From: Actomonas aquatica | GTDB lineage: Bacteria; Verrucomicrobiota; Verrucomicrobiia; Opitutales; Opitutaceae | Direction: 5' to 3' | DNA: 64,000 nucleotides | Assembly: GCF_019679435.2 (NCBI RefSeq) | Contig: NZ_CP139781.1 | Span: 1,178,001-1,242,000, forward strand | Part shown: positions 28,551 to 37,181 of the stretch, piece after piece | Numbering within the stretch: the first letter of the stretch is position 1 | How the letters are laid out: the number at the start of each line of letters is the position of its first letter | The notes under the pieces: generated by a model | Seen by the model: only the letters and a program-made list of their open reading frames with translations | What the model was told of the DNA's origin: nothing | The model's database searches: none | Program-made: the position numbers and the translations under genes

Positions 28551-30782
28551 ATGAAACGCTTCGCTTTTACCGCGTTCCTGCTCACCGCCGCCACCCTCTT
28601 CGGTCTGAGCACCGCCGAGGTGCCCATGCCGGCGCCCATCCCCACGCCGACCGCCACGCTCACGCTCGGGGCTGACTCAGATGAAACCTTCACCAGCGGC
28701 GGCACGCTCACCTTCACCGCGACGGCCACCGATTACCCGGAAAACACCTCCGCGCTCGCCTGGGCCGTGACTCTGCCCGAAGGCTGGGCCTATGTCTCCG
28801 ACGACGGTTCGGTCGATCTGTCGCCGTCCGTCGGCACCACCGACCTGTTGGAATGGGCTTACTTTAATGTGCCCACCGCCCCGGCGTCCTTCACCTTCAC
28901 CGTCAGCTATCCGGCCGACGTGACGGTCGACACCGAGGTCACCGCCGAGGTCATTATCCGCACCGAAGACACCCCTGATGCCACCACCCTGCCGGTCGAT
29001 CCGGTCGCGTTCACTCCGGCCCCCAGCTTGGACAATGGCATCACCTTCCCGGCCATCGGCACCAAACGCGCCAACGACCCGTCCTTCACCCTGGACGCCA
29101 CGTCCCCCTCCGGTCTGCCCATCACCTACACCGTCGTCTCCGGGCCGGCCATGATCTCTGGCAACGTCGTCACCCTCACCGGTGCCACCGGCGCAGTCGT
29201 GATCCGCGCCGAACAGGGCGGCGACCTGTATTACGTGCCTGCCGACGCGGTCTCTCAGACCTTCAACGTCGTGCCCGCCGGTCCCCTGATCTACTTTGGC
29301 ACCACCAGCGAAGGCACGGACTTTGCCGTGCAGATCCCCGCTGGTCAGACCACCGGCACCCTGTTTGGCACCATCGCCTCCACCGGTCAGTTTTACATCC
29401 TCACCTTCCAGGTGCAGAACAACAACACCGTCACCGCCATCTCCCTGCAGGTCCTCGGCAACCCGAGCACAGCAGCCGCTGCGCTCGCCTTCAACTCCCT
29501 GCGCAAGCGCACCGGCGCCGACCAGCCTCGCCAGAGTGCGGCCGACATGGCCTACACCTTCACCGGCTCAGTCGCCAACGGCACGCTCAACCTGCAAATC
29601 GCCGAACTGGGCATCACCCTCACCGGCACCCTCGAACCCGCCGATGGTCCCACCGCGCCCCTGGCCGGCCTCTACGAATCATCTTCGGTCAACTCTGCCA
29701 GCGGCACCGTCTCCTCCATCGTCGGCACCACCGGCAAGGTTTACGTGCTCGCGGTCACCCCGACCATCATCGGCGGCGGCGCCGGCACCATCGCCACCAA
29801 CGGCTCCTTCAGTGTCACCACCGCGAATAACCTCACCATCAACGGCGCCGTTGATGCGGCGAGCACCACCGTCACTGGCACCATCGTGCTGCCCGACGGA
29901 TCGACCGATGCCTTCGCGGGTCTCTCCACCGGCACCACCCGCACCGATCGCCTGGTAAACCTCTCTACCCGCGCCTACGTGAACGGCTCGCCGCTCATCA
30001 CCGGCTTTGTCATCGGCGGTGACCAACCCAAACGTGTGCTCCTGCGCGCCGTCGGTCCCACCCTCGCCGACTACGGCATCGACAACCCCGTCGCCGATCC
30101 GCGCATCACCCTCTTCGACGCCGCCGGCTCCGAGCTCATGTCCTCCGACACGTGGTCCGATGACGCCAACGCCGCCATGGCCGCCACCGTCACCGGCGCC
30201 TTCCCGCTCCCCGAGGGCAGCCTCGACGCCGCCCTCGTCACCGAGCTCGCCCCCGGCGTCTACACCCTGCACGTCAACCACACCGGCGCAGGCGGCATCG
30301 CCATCGCCGAAATCTACGACGCCGCCGAGAATCCAAATTCTGAATACCAGCGCCTGGTCAACATCTCCTCCCGCGGTGACGTCACCAGCGGCGAAGGCGT
30401 GCTCATCGGCGGCTTCATCGTCACCGGCAACAGCCCCAAGCGTGTTCTCGTCCGCGGCATCGGCCCCGGCCTCGCCGCCCAAGGCGTCTCCGGTGTGCTC
30501 ATGGACCCGCAGGTAAAGGTCTACAACGCCGACCGCCAGGTCGTCGCCGCCAACGATGATTGGCAGACCGCCACTCCGGTATTCGCCGGCCAACGCACCG
30601 CCACCGCGACCGAGATCACCACGGCCAACACCACCCTCGGCGCCTTCGCCCTCGCGGACGGTGCCGCCGACGCCGGCCTCATCGTCACCCTCGCCCCCGG
30701 CGCCTACACCGTGGAACTGAGCGCCAGCGCCGACGGCGAACAGGGCAACGCCCTCATCGAAATCTACGAACTGCCTGAGTAA
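28551..30782 (+). CDS. Secreted partner protein of locus 2
   Basis: A 743-residue homologue of the partners of loci 1 and 3, with a signal peptide (MKRFAFTAFLLTAATLFGL). The N-terminal beta domain has the same plan (TATLTLGADSDET, AWAVTLPEGWAYVS, LEWAYFNVPTAP, FTVSYPADV) but is visibly more diverged from the other two than they are from each other. The Ig-like segment SPSGLPITYTVVSGPA and the region after LIYFGTTSEG follow. The C-terminal duplicated module is almost identical to those of loci 1 and 3. No anchor is visible. It is followed by a hairpin shared with the convergent hybrid kinase gene. A cohesin-like role for the N-terminal domain is a hypothesis. Confidence 0.8.
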   Translation: MKRFAFTAFLLTAATLFGLSTAEVPMPAPIPTPTATLTLGADSDETFTSGGTLTFTATATDYPENTSALAWAVTLPEGWAYVSDDGSVDLSPSVGTTDLLEWAYFNVPTAPASFTFTVSYPADVTVDTEVTAEVIIRTEDTPDATTLPVDPVAFTPAPSLDNGITFPAIGTKRANDPSFTLDATSPSGLPITYTVVSGPAMISGNVVTLTGATGAVVIRAEQGGDLYYVPADAVSQTFNVVPAGPLIYFGTTSEGTDFAVQIPAGQTTGTLFGTIASTGQFYILTFQVQNNNTVTAISLQVLGNPSTAAAALAFNSLRKRTGADQPRQSAADMAYTFTGSVANGTLNLQIAELGITLTGTLEPADGPTAPLAGLYESSSVNSASGTVSSIVGTTGKVYVLAVTPTIIGGGAGTIATNGSFSVTTANNLTINGAVDAASTTVTGTIVLPDGSTDAFAGLSTGTTRTDRLVNLSTRAYVNGSPLITGFVIGGDQPKRVLLRAVGPTLADYGIDNPVADPRITLFDAAGSELMSSDTWSDDANAAMAATVTGAFPLPEGSLDAALVTELAPGVYTLHVNHTGAGGIAIAEIYDAAENPNSEYQRLVNISSRGDVTSGEGVLIGGFIVTGNSPKRVLVRGIGPGLAAQGVSGVLMDPQVKVYNADRQVVAANDDWQTATPVFAGQRTATATEITTANTTLGAFALADGAADAGLIVTLAPGAYTVELSASADGEQGNALIEIYELPE
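29961..30782 (+). repeat. 822-bp direct repeat, copy 2 (3' end of partner gene 2)
   Basis: Same length as copy 1 and almost the same sequence. It lies 9805 bases from copy 1 and 15506 bases from copy 3, in the same orientation. Confidence 0.9.
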
Positions 30783-30802
30783 ACCGCTCCGCTCAACTCG
30801 GC

Positions 30803-30840
30803 GCCGCCGCGGTCAACCCTATACCGGGTTGACCGGCGGC
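30803..30840. terminator. Bidirectional hairpin between locus 2 and the hybrid kinase gene
   Basis: GCCGCC..GGTCAACCC pairs with GGGTTGACCGGCGGC apart from a 2-base bulge. It overlaps the last codons of the minus-strand kinase gene and would serve both convergent transcripts. There is no U-tract on the plus strand. Confidence 0.45.
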
Positions 30841-33800
30841 ATGAGGTTTCGTCGGTGGGCCGCCTGAAGGAGTTGCTCCAAGGACGCGTTCAAACGCTCG
30901 CTCGCTGCCGAGGGGCGTTTCGAACAGCTGAGCACATAGTGAGCGGTCTTGATCACGTTGCGCCACCGCGGTCGCTGCGGCAGCCGCTCCACATCGAGGT
31001 AGCGCTCGAGCGAGCGCGCCCGCAGGCGTCCGTCATCAATGTTGACCGCCCAGATGCCACTGGCCTCGGCCAACTCGATGGCCGACTTGCCGGTGTCCGC
31101 TTCCCAACATCCGATCGCATCCGTCATCACCCGCACGATCAGCGCCGGGAAATCAGCCGGGGCGCCCTCCGGCTCCAACTGCTGACTCAGCTTCGCCATC
31201 GCGCCTTCGAGTGACTCCAGCTCCTGCAACACCTCCGGACGCTTATCCATCAGCGCCGCGGGGAGTTCTTGGAATACCTCCGAGAGCCGACGTAGCCGAG
31301 CCCGGTGGACCTCGACCGACTTCATCCATTCCAGCGAACGCGGCGGAGTCACCGTTTCGTGCTCGCGGTCGGTCCGCGCCCTAAAACTGAACAGCCACGC
31401 TTCCTCGCCCAAGTCCAACTCGGCGCGCCACATTTGCCCGGACCATGACTCGCCTGCCCCGGTCCGCAGCGTGACCGCCTGCGCAACGTCCGCGTCAGTC
31501 CCGCGCTCGGGCGGGGGCCAATCGGCTGCGTCCCCCGATTCGCTCAGCTCGCGCCACGACATGCCCTCCAAGGCGTCCACCGCGTAACCCAGGGTCTCCG
31601 CCAGCGCCGGACTGGCGTAGGTGATCGTGCCCTGCCCATCCACCACCAGCGAGGCCTCCTTGGACCGCTCCAGAATTTGCAGCAAGCGATGTTCCGAGGC
31701 TTTCAGCACGTCTTCCGTTTGGCGGAAGTGCTGCACGCGTTCGGCCAGCCGCTCGTTCTCCCGCAGCACCCCGGTCGCCCGCAGTTGCGCCAACTGGCTC
31801 TTGATGCGCGCCAACAACTCTTCGCGATAGAACGGTTTGCTCAGGTAGTCGTTTGCCCCGGCCCGCAAGCCCCGCACCAGGTCCTCCATCTGCCCCTTCG
31901 CCGTCAGGATGATGACCGGCAATTCCGCCGACGTATGGGACTCCCGGATACGCTGACACGTTTCGTAGCCATCCATCCGCGGCATCATCAAATCCAACAG
32001 CACCAAATCCGGTCGCTCGGTCTCGAGCACCTCCAGCGCCTGGATTCCATCCATGGCCGAGACGACCCGGTAACGCTCCCGCTGCAGCTGGCTGCGCAGC
32101 AACTCGATATTCAGCGGCTCATCGTCGACCACCAAAATCAACGCGCTTTCCTCCGCCCCGGCCGCCGCCTCCACCGAAAAAGGCGACGTGCTGATCGAAG
32201 GCGCAGCCTCTCCCCGCCCCACGATCAACAACGGCGGCGGACTGACCGCCACCGCGGCCGCTGGGACCTGTCCCTGCGCCACGGGCAGAGTGAACGCGAA
32301 AGTCGACCCGCGACCATGTTCGCTTTCCAACGTGAGTTGGCTGCCGTGCAATCGCACCAGCTGCTGACTGATCGCGAGCCCCAACCCCGTGCCGCCATAG
32401 TTGCGGGAGATCGACCCGTCGGCCTGCACAAACGGCTGGAAAACCTCCGCCTGCTTGTCGGGCGCGATTCCGATACCCGTATCACTCACTCGGATGCGGA
32501 TTTGGGTTCCCTCCGCTGTGGCTGATACCGTGACGGAGCCTTGATGGGTGAACTTGATCGCGTTTCCGACCAAGTTGAAGAGCACCTGCTGAACACGATC
32601 TTCGTCGGCGTGCACCATCATCGGAGCCGCCGGCAGCTCGCTCCGCAGCACGACGGGTTTCACCCCGATGGCCGTTTCCGTGAGCCGACAGGCCAGACGG
32701 ATCGGGCCCCGCAAATCGAAGTCCCGCTGATTCAGACGCAGGTCCTGATTCTTCATCCGCGAAAAGTCGAGGATGTCGCCCACCAGATGAGACAGCCGTT
32801 GCGCGCTCGTGATGATGAGATCGAGGTTACGCCGCTGTTCGGCCGAACTCAGCGGCGCCGCATCGTCTTCCATCGTTTGGCACAGCCCGATGATTCCATG
32901 CAGCGGTGTGCGCAGTTCGTGCGAGGTATTGGCCAGAAAATCATCCTTCAGCTGCGACGCCCGCTGGAGCTCTCCCACCAAGGTATCCTGAATCTCCAGC
33001 TTCTCCGCCTGGATGCGTTCCTTCTCCAAGCGCAGCACCTTGTAACGACTGGTGAAACCAAAAGAGAAAAACAGTGCTTCGGCCCATCCGCCCGCCAGCG
33101 AATAGAAATCGAGTCCGTTGATCGGGGCCTCGCCGTAGGCAAGGCGGATGTTGTTGAACAACGCACTCAGTAGCATCGCCCCACCGCCCATCAACGCATA
33201 CCGCGCCGGTTCATAGCCCTGCCGCGTCCGCAGCACCGACGCGGTCACCCCGACGGTCAACGCCAGCACCAAGCATAGCAAACTCGCTTGGATCTGCACC
33301 CCGTAGGGGAATAGCCACGACACCAACACGCCGCCCGCCAAGGCATAGGTGCCCCAGCGCAGCACCCGGTCCATACGCGGCAGAGCTTGCCGTGAATCGA
33401 GCACGGCCCGAAAAGCCTGGAGCAGAAACAGACTCGCCAACAACCACACCCGCGGCAGCTCGTTGTTCACCGGATAGGACCAATTCCCCCACAGATAGTA
33501 GTTCCCCCAGCCACTCACCATCAGGTAACCCATGATCGCCGAGAGCACCATCAAGGTGTAATGGAGGTGCCCCATCTCGCGCAGGACGATCGCTTGAAAA
33601 ATACCGTAAGCCGCCAGGATCCCGAGCAGCCCGTAGGTGATCCCCCACAACGCGTGCTCCGATTGAATGCCTTGGAGAAATCCCGCCGGTTGATACAGCA
33701 CCAGCGGCACCACCATCGCCCCACCGTGGGACTGCACCCGCAGGTAGAAGGTCCGCTCGGTCCCCGACGGCACCTCCACCGGGAACACAAAATGCGGATG

Positions 33801-34238
33801 CGCTATCGGCCGGTCCGACAGCGGCAACACATCCCCCACCCGCTGCACCGTATAACTTCCGTCGCGCTGCGGCTGGAAGAAATCGATCTGGTCCATGGTC
33901 GAAAACGGATAATCCAGCAGCCACTCCGTCCGCACTCCGCCCGGGTTCGAAAGACTGAACCGAATCCAATAAACCGCATTCGTGAACCCCCGACTCAGCA
34001 GACGCTTCGCCACGGGCTCAAAGCGCACCCGCTGCTCGGGCGACCTGACGTCTTCCAGGCTCAGCTGACCCTCGACATCGATCAGCACCTCACTATGCGG
34101 CCCCAGCAAAACCCCATCGGCGGCCGTGGTTAAATCCAGCGCTGGAGTTTGGGCCTGTCCGGCGACCGGCAAGAGCGACCAAAAGAATACAAACCAAACA
34201 AACGGCGCGCATCGCCGACAAAATCCGAGGAGGGGCAT
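30819..34238 (-). CDS. 7TMR-DISM hybrid sensor histidine kinase
   Basis: A 1139-residue inner-membrane sensor. Signal peptide about 1-29; periplasmic 7TMR-DISM extracellular domain about 40-185 (YWIRFSLSN, TFYLRVQS); seven membrane helices about 195-395; HisKA with phospho-acceptor His440 in NTSHELRTPLHG; HATPase with N-box Asn559 (NLVGNAIKFT), DTGIGI and GTGLGLAIS; receiver domain about 700-815 with Asp749 in LVLLDLMMPRMDG and Lys801; PAS domain about 848-900; and a C-terminal domain (about 1030-1110, CWEADTGKSAIELAEASGIW) seen in related sensors but of unknown role. 7TMR-DISM sensors often sense carbohydrates or other small molecules. It is divergent from a TonB-dependent receptor, which suggests nutrient sensing, and it lies between two giant-protein loci. 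No separate response regulator is adjacent. Confidence 0.92.
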   Translation of the reverse strand: MPLLGFCRRCAPFVWFVFFWSLLPVAGQAQTPALDLTTAADGVLLGPHSEVLIDVEGQLSLEDVRSPEQRVRFEPVAKRLLSRGFTNAVYWIRFSLSNPGGVRTEWLLDYPFSTMDQIDFFQPQRDGSYTVQRVGDVLPLSDRPIAHPHFVFPVEVPSGTERTFYLRVQSHGGAMVVPLVLYQPAGFLQGIQSEHALWGITYGLLGILAAYGIFQAIVLREMGHLHYTLMVLSAIMGYLMVSGWGNYYLWGNWSYPVNNELPRVWLLASLFLLQAFRAVLDSRQALPRMDRVLRWGTYALAGGVLVSWLFPYGVQIQASLLCLVLALTVGVTASVLRTRQGYEPARYALMGGGAMLLSALFNNIRLAYGEAPINGLDFYSLAGGWAEALFFSFGFTSRYKVLRLEKERIQAEKLEIQDTLVGELQRASQLKDDFLANTSHELRTPLHGIIGLCQTMEDDAAPLSSAEQRRNLDLIITSAQRLSHLVGDILDFSRMKNQDLRLNQRDFDLRGPIRLACRLTETAIGVKPVVLRSELPAAPMMVHADEDRVQQVLFNLVGNAIKFTHQGSVTVSATAEGTQIRIRVSDTGIGIAPDKQAEVFQPFVQADGSISRNYGGTGLGLAISQQLVRLHGSQLTLESEHGRGSTFAFTLPVAQGQVPAAAVAVSPPPLLIVGRGEAAPSISTSPFSVEAAAGAEESALILVVDDEPLNIELLRSQLQRERYRVVSAMDGIQALEVLETERPDLVLLDLMMPRMDGYETCQRIRESHTSAELPVIILTAKGQMEDLVRGLRAGANDYLSKPFYREELLARIKSQLAQLRATGVLRENERLAERVQHFRQTEDVLKASEHRLLQILERSKEASLVVDGQGTITYASPALAETLGYAVDALEGMSWRELSESGDAADWPPPERGTDADVAQAVTLRTGAGESWSGQMWRAELDLGEEAWLFSFRARTDREHETVTPPRSLEWMKSVEVHRARLRRLSEVFQELPAALMDKRPEVLQELESLEGAMAKLSQQLEPEGAPADFPALIVRVMTDAIGCWEADTGKSAIELAEASGIWAVNIDDGRLRARSLERYLDVERLPQRPRWRNVIKTAHYVLSCSKRPSAASERLNASLEQLLQAAHRRNLMPPVNPV

Positions 34239-34417
34239 GAGTAGCGTAACGATGCTGCGAAAATTGGTGGCGGCTTAACGCAGGCAAGAAATTGCTCCGC
34301 AATGGCCAAAGGTTTGCGCAAAAACCGACCTCGTCGCGCACATTGCAATGTGATGGCGTGGAAATAGTTGGGGAACAACTTGCCACGCAATATCTGCACA
34401 GGAGGATCGCCCCCCGC
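34239..34417. promoter_or_regulatory. Divergent control region of hybrid kinase and TonB receptor
   Basis: 179 bases rich in short palindromes: ATTGC-TCC-GCAAT (34291-34303), TTTGCGCAAA (34313-34322) and the perfect 14-mer CACATTGCAATGTG (34339-34352). The ATTGC/GCAAT half-site recurs, again at 34387. These are candidate operators for a protein controlling both genes. Confidence 0.45.
34400..34405 (+). promoter_or_regulatory. Ribosome binding site of the TonB-dependent receptor
   Basis: AGGAGG lies 12 bases before ATG 34418, a full-consensus but rather distant site. It supports ATG 34418 over an upstream start at 34292. Confidence 0.7.
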
Positions 34418-36838
34418 ATGAAATGGAAAACCGGTTTAGTCAGCCTCTGGATCGCGGGAGCCGCCCCCCTTGTCGGGCAATCGCTACCCGCGACCGAACT
34501 GGCTTCCCTTGAAGTGACCGCCCGCCAACACGGCCACTCCACCGCCACCCTGCCGGCCAGCCTGCAGTCCTTCGATGAGGCCTTTCTGCACGACTTTGGT
34601 CTCGACTCGCTGAGTCGCACGCTGGCCTTCGTGCCCGGCGCCTCCGTGCAGGAACAGAGTGCGCTCTTCCCGGGATTCTCGATCCGCGGCATCACCTCGG
34701 ACGAAGGCGACGCCTTCTTCACGCCCCGGGTTTCGGTCTTCCAAGACGGTATCGCCATTTCGGATACCCGCGGCGCGCTGGTCGAGTTGTTCGACCTCCA
34801 GGGCGTCGAAGTGCTGAAAGGCCCGCAGAGCGTGCAGTTTGGCCGCTCCGCCAGTTCCGGCGCGATTCACCTGCTCCAAAACCAACCCGAGTTCGCCCAC
34901 TCCGGCTCGCTGTCGGTCGGCGCTGGCCACCTCGACGCGATCGAAGTCACCGCCGTCGCCAACCTGGAACTCGTCCCCGATCAACTGACCAACCGCTTCG
35001 CCCTTCGTCGCGTTCGCCACGACGGCTACGTCGAAAATCTCGCCGGCGGTGACCTCTTCGCTCAAGACACGCTGGCGCTACGCAACTCCCTGCGTTGGCG
35101 ACCCTCCGCCCGCTGGGACCTCACCCTCGTCGGCAACTACCAGAAGGACACGCCCTCCGCCGTCGCCTTCAAACAACTCCGCTTTCCCACCATCGAAGGT
35201 TTCACCGGTCCCTTCGGCGCGCCCCAACTCAACCGCGCCGAGGCCCTGCACAACTCTCGCGAGATCGCCAGCCTCGCCCTCACGGCCACCGGACAGCTCG
35301 GCGACGCCCTCACCCTCACCAGCATCACCGGCTGGCGTCGCTTCAACACCCGCCGCGAACTCGACGCCGATGGCTCCCAAGCCCTCGCCTTTGAACTCAC
35401 CGACTTCGGCCATCACCGCCAATACAGCCAGGAGCTGCGCCTCGACTACGCGCCACCCGAAGTTCCATGGCGCGCCATGATCGGCGCCGAAGCCTACTGG
35501 AGTGAACGCCGCATCGAGGATGTCTTTCTCACCAACGAGCAGGAGTTCTGGCCCCTGCTGCGCCCACTCCTGCGCCGCAACCTCAGCGACCGCGTGCGCC
35601 TCGGCCTCATCGACGCCGGCGTGGCCCCCGACCTCGCCGCCGCACAGGCCACTGGTCTCGCCCAACTCGCCCTGCCCGCGGCCGAGGATGTTCCCATGAT
35701 CGCCGCCGATGGCACGGTCCAGCGGGTGACTCACCTGCCGTTGAGCCTCGCCAACTTGCAATTTGCGCCGCCGCCCCTGAGCGGCTTCGCCGGCCTCGCC
35801 GGGCTGCCTCTCTCGAACAGCCTCCACCACGAAAGCTACGTCAACGAGAGTGACCGCGCCATCCGCGATCTCTTCGGCAGCTTCACTTGGGCCGCGCCGT
35901 CCGGGCTCGAGTTCGACCTCGGTGCCCGGTGGAGCGCGGAGGACATCGAAACCCGTTACCACGTCGATCCCGGCAACACCCCCAGCGTGCTCGGCTTCAT
36001 CCCCATCGTCACCGAACAGCCGGCCTACCCCAACGCCTTCTTCCCGGTCCAATCCGAACAGACCGCAACCGAGACCGTCCACTCCGTCACCGGCCAAGCC
36101 AGCGTGTCCTACGCCTGGACCGACCGCCAACGCACCTACTTCACGGTCTCGCGCGGCGTGCGTCCGCCCGTGCTGCGCATCGACGAGAACGGCTTCACGC
36201 GCTTACAGCCCGAGCGACTCCAGCACTACGAACTGGGCTACAAGGGGCGTTTCTGGGACGAGCGCCTCCAGCTCGACGCCGCGCTCTTCGCCCTCACTTA
36301 CGAGAATTTCCAAACCTTCGAAGTCGAGAACGCCCGCCGCCGCACGGTCGACGCCGGCCGGGCTCAATCTCGCGGGGTTGAACTGACCGCTCAGAGCCAG
36401 CTCACGCCGACGCTCTGGGGCATCCTGAGCTACGGCTACACCCGCTTCCGGTTCAACGACACCGGCACGGCCGGCGGCACTCAGCTCTTCGCCGGCAACA
36501 CCTCCCGGCTCACGCCCGAGCAAACCGCCTCCGTCGGTCTGCGGTGGACGCGCCCCACGAGCTGGGGCACCTGGACTTTCAGTCCGGCTTGGACCTGGCA
36601 AAGCCGGGTCTATTTCGAAAACAGCAACGACCCCGCACTGATGCAATCTGCTTACGGCTTGGCCACCGCCCAGCTCTACTGGAACCGCGAGGCCTGGCAG
36701 GTCACCGCCTGGATCGAAAACGCCTTCGACGAGGCTTACCTACTCGACGCTGGCAACATCGGCAACGACCTCGGCGTGCCCACCTACGTGCCCGGCCCCG
36801 GCCGCCGCTTCGGCCTGCGGCTCACGCGGACGTTCTAA
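34418..36838 (+). CDS. TonB-dependent outer-membrane receptor
   Basis: An 806-residue protein. ATG 34418 begins a signal peptide (MKWKTGLVSLWIAGAAPLVG). The plug domain follows: a TonB-box-like stretch LASLEVTA, then LSRTLAFVPGASVQ, FSIRGI, FQDGIAISD and VEVLKGPQSVQFGRSASSG, all typical of plug signatures. The rest is a beta-barrel with alternating aromatic strands, ending RFGLRLTRTF with a terminal Phe as expected for outer-membrane insertion. The substrate cannot be read from sequence; iron-siderophore or carbohydrate are both possible, and linkage to a DISM sensor makes carbohydrate or other organics plausible. An ExbD homologue is at 57013, far from it. Confidence 0.92.
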   Translation: MKWKTGLVSLWIAGAAPLVGQSLPATELASLEVTARQHGHSTATLPASLQSFDEAFLHDFGLDSLSRTLAFVPGASVQEQSALFPGFSIRGITSDEGDAFFTPRVSVFQDGIAISDTRGALVELFDLQGVEVLKGPQSVQFGRSASSGAIHLLQNQPEFAHSGSLSVGAGHLDAIEVTAVANLELVPDQLTNRFALRRVRHDGYVENLAGGDLFAQDTLALRNSLRWRPSARWDLTLVGNYQKDTPSAVAFKQLRFPTIEGFTGPFGAPQLNRAEALHNSREIASLALTATGQLGDALTLTSITGWRRFNTRRELDADGSQALAFELTDFGHHRQYSQELRLDYAPPEVPWRAMIGAEAYWSERRIEDVFLTNEQEFWPLLRPLLRRNLSDRVRLGLIDAGVAPDLAAAQATGLAQLALPAAEDVPMIAADGTVQRVTHLPLSLANLQFAPPPLSGFAGLAGLPLSNSLHHESYVNESDRAIRDLFGSFTWAAPSGLEFDLGARWSAEDIETRYHVDPGNTPSVLGFIPIVTEQPAYPNAFFPVQSEQTATETVHSVTGQASVSYAWTDRQRTYFTVSRGVRPPVLRIDENGFTRLQPERLQHYELGYKGRFWDERLQLDAALFALTYENFQTFEVENARRRTVDAGRAQSRGVELTAQSQLTPTLWGILSYGYTRFRFNDTGTAGGTQLFAGNTSRLTPEQTASVGLRWTRPTSWGTWTFSPAWTWQSRVYFENSNDPALMQSAYGLATAQLYWNREAWQVTAWIENAFDEAYLLDAGNIGNDLGVPTYVPGPGRRFGLRLTRTF

Positions 36839-37181
36839 GCGTCCGCTCGAATGATGCATTTTGCCCACCGCCAAACTGCGCCCGATAGCCTAGGGTGTTT
36901 AACTCATTACGTTTAGGGCTAAGCACTTAGCCCATTTGTTCCCGATTTATACCCGGGATTCCAGTTGAGCGTCGCCGCCATTCCGCAGAGCTAGCGGGCA
37001 ATAACGCGTTCTCTCGTGGCCACCTTCCGATCGCCGCAATCCCGGGCCGTCGTCCACGACGCAGCCTGGCCGGGACCAACCAACCGCCACGCACGACCCT
37101 CGCCACCTGCACTCTCCTCCCGGATCCACCGACTTCCGATCTGCCCCCCCCGCAATCCGCTTTCCCGACAACACCTTTCCG
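36839..37181. other. Long intergenic region before giant gene 3
   Basis: 343 bases with one clear inverted repeat, GGGCTAA (36916-36922) and TTAGCCC (36927-36933), probably the end of the receptor transcript although the following sequence is not a clean U-tract. The 100 bases before ATG 37182 are pyrimidine-rich with no Shine-Dalgarno, as in front of giants 1 and 2. No small gene is supported. Confidence 0.5.

Noticed and set aside
34292..34417. Upstream start of the TonB receptor
   Set aside because: It adds 42 residues before a perfectly formed signal peptide, and AGGAGG lies before ATG 34418.
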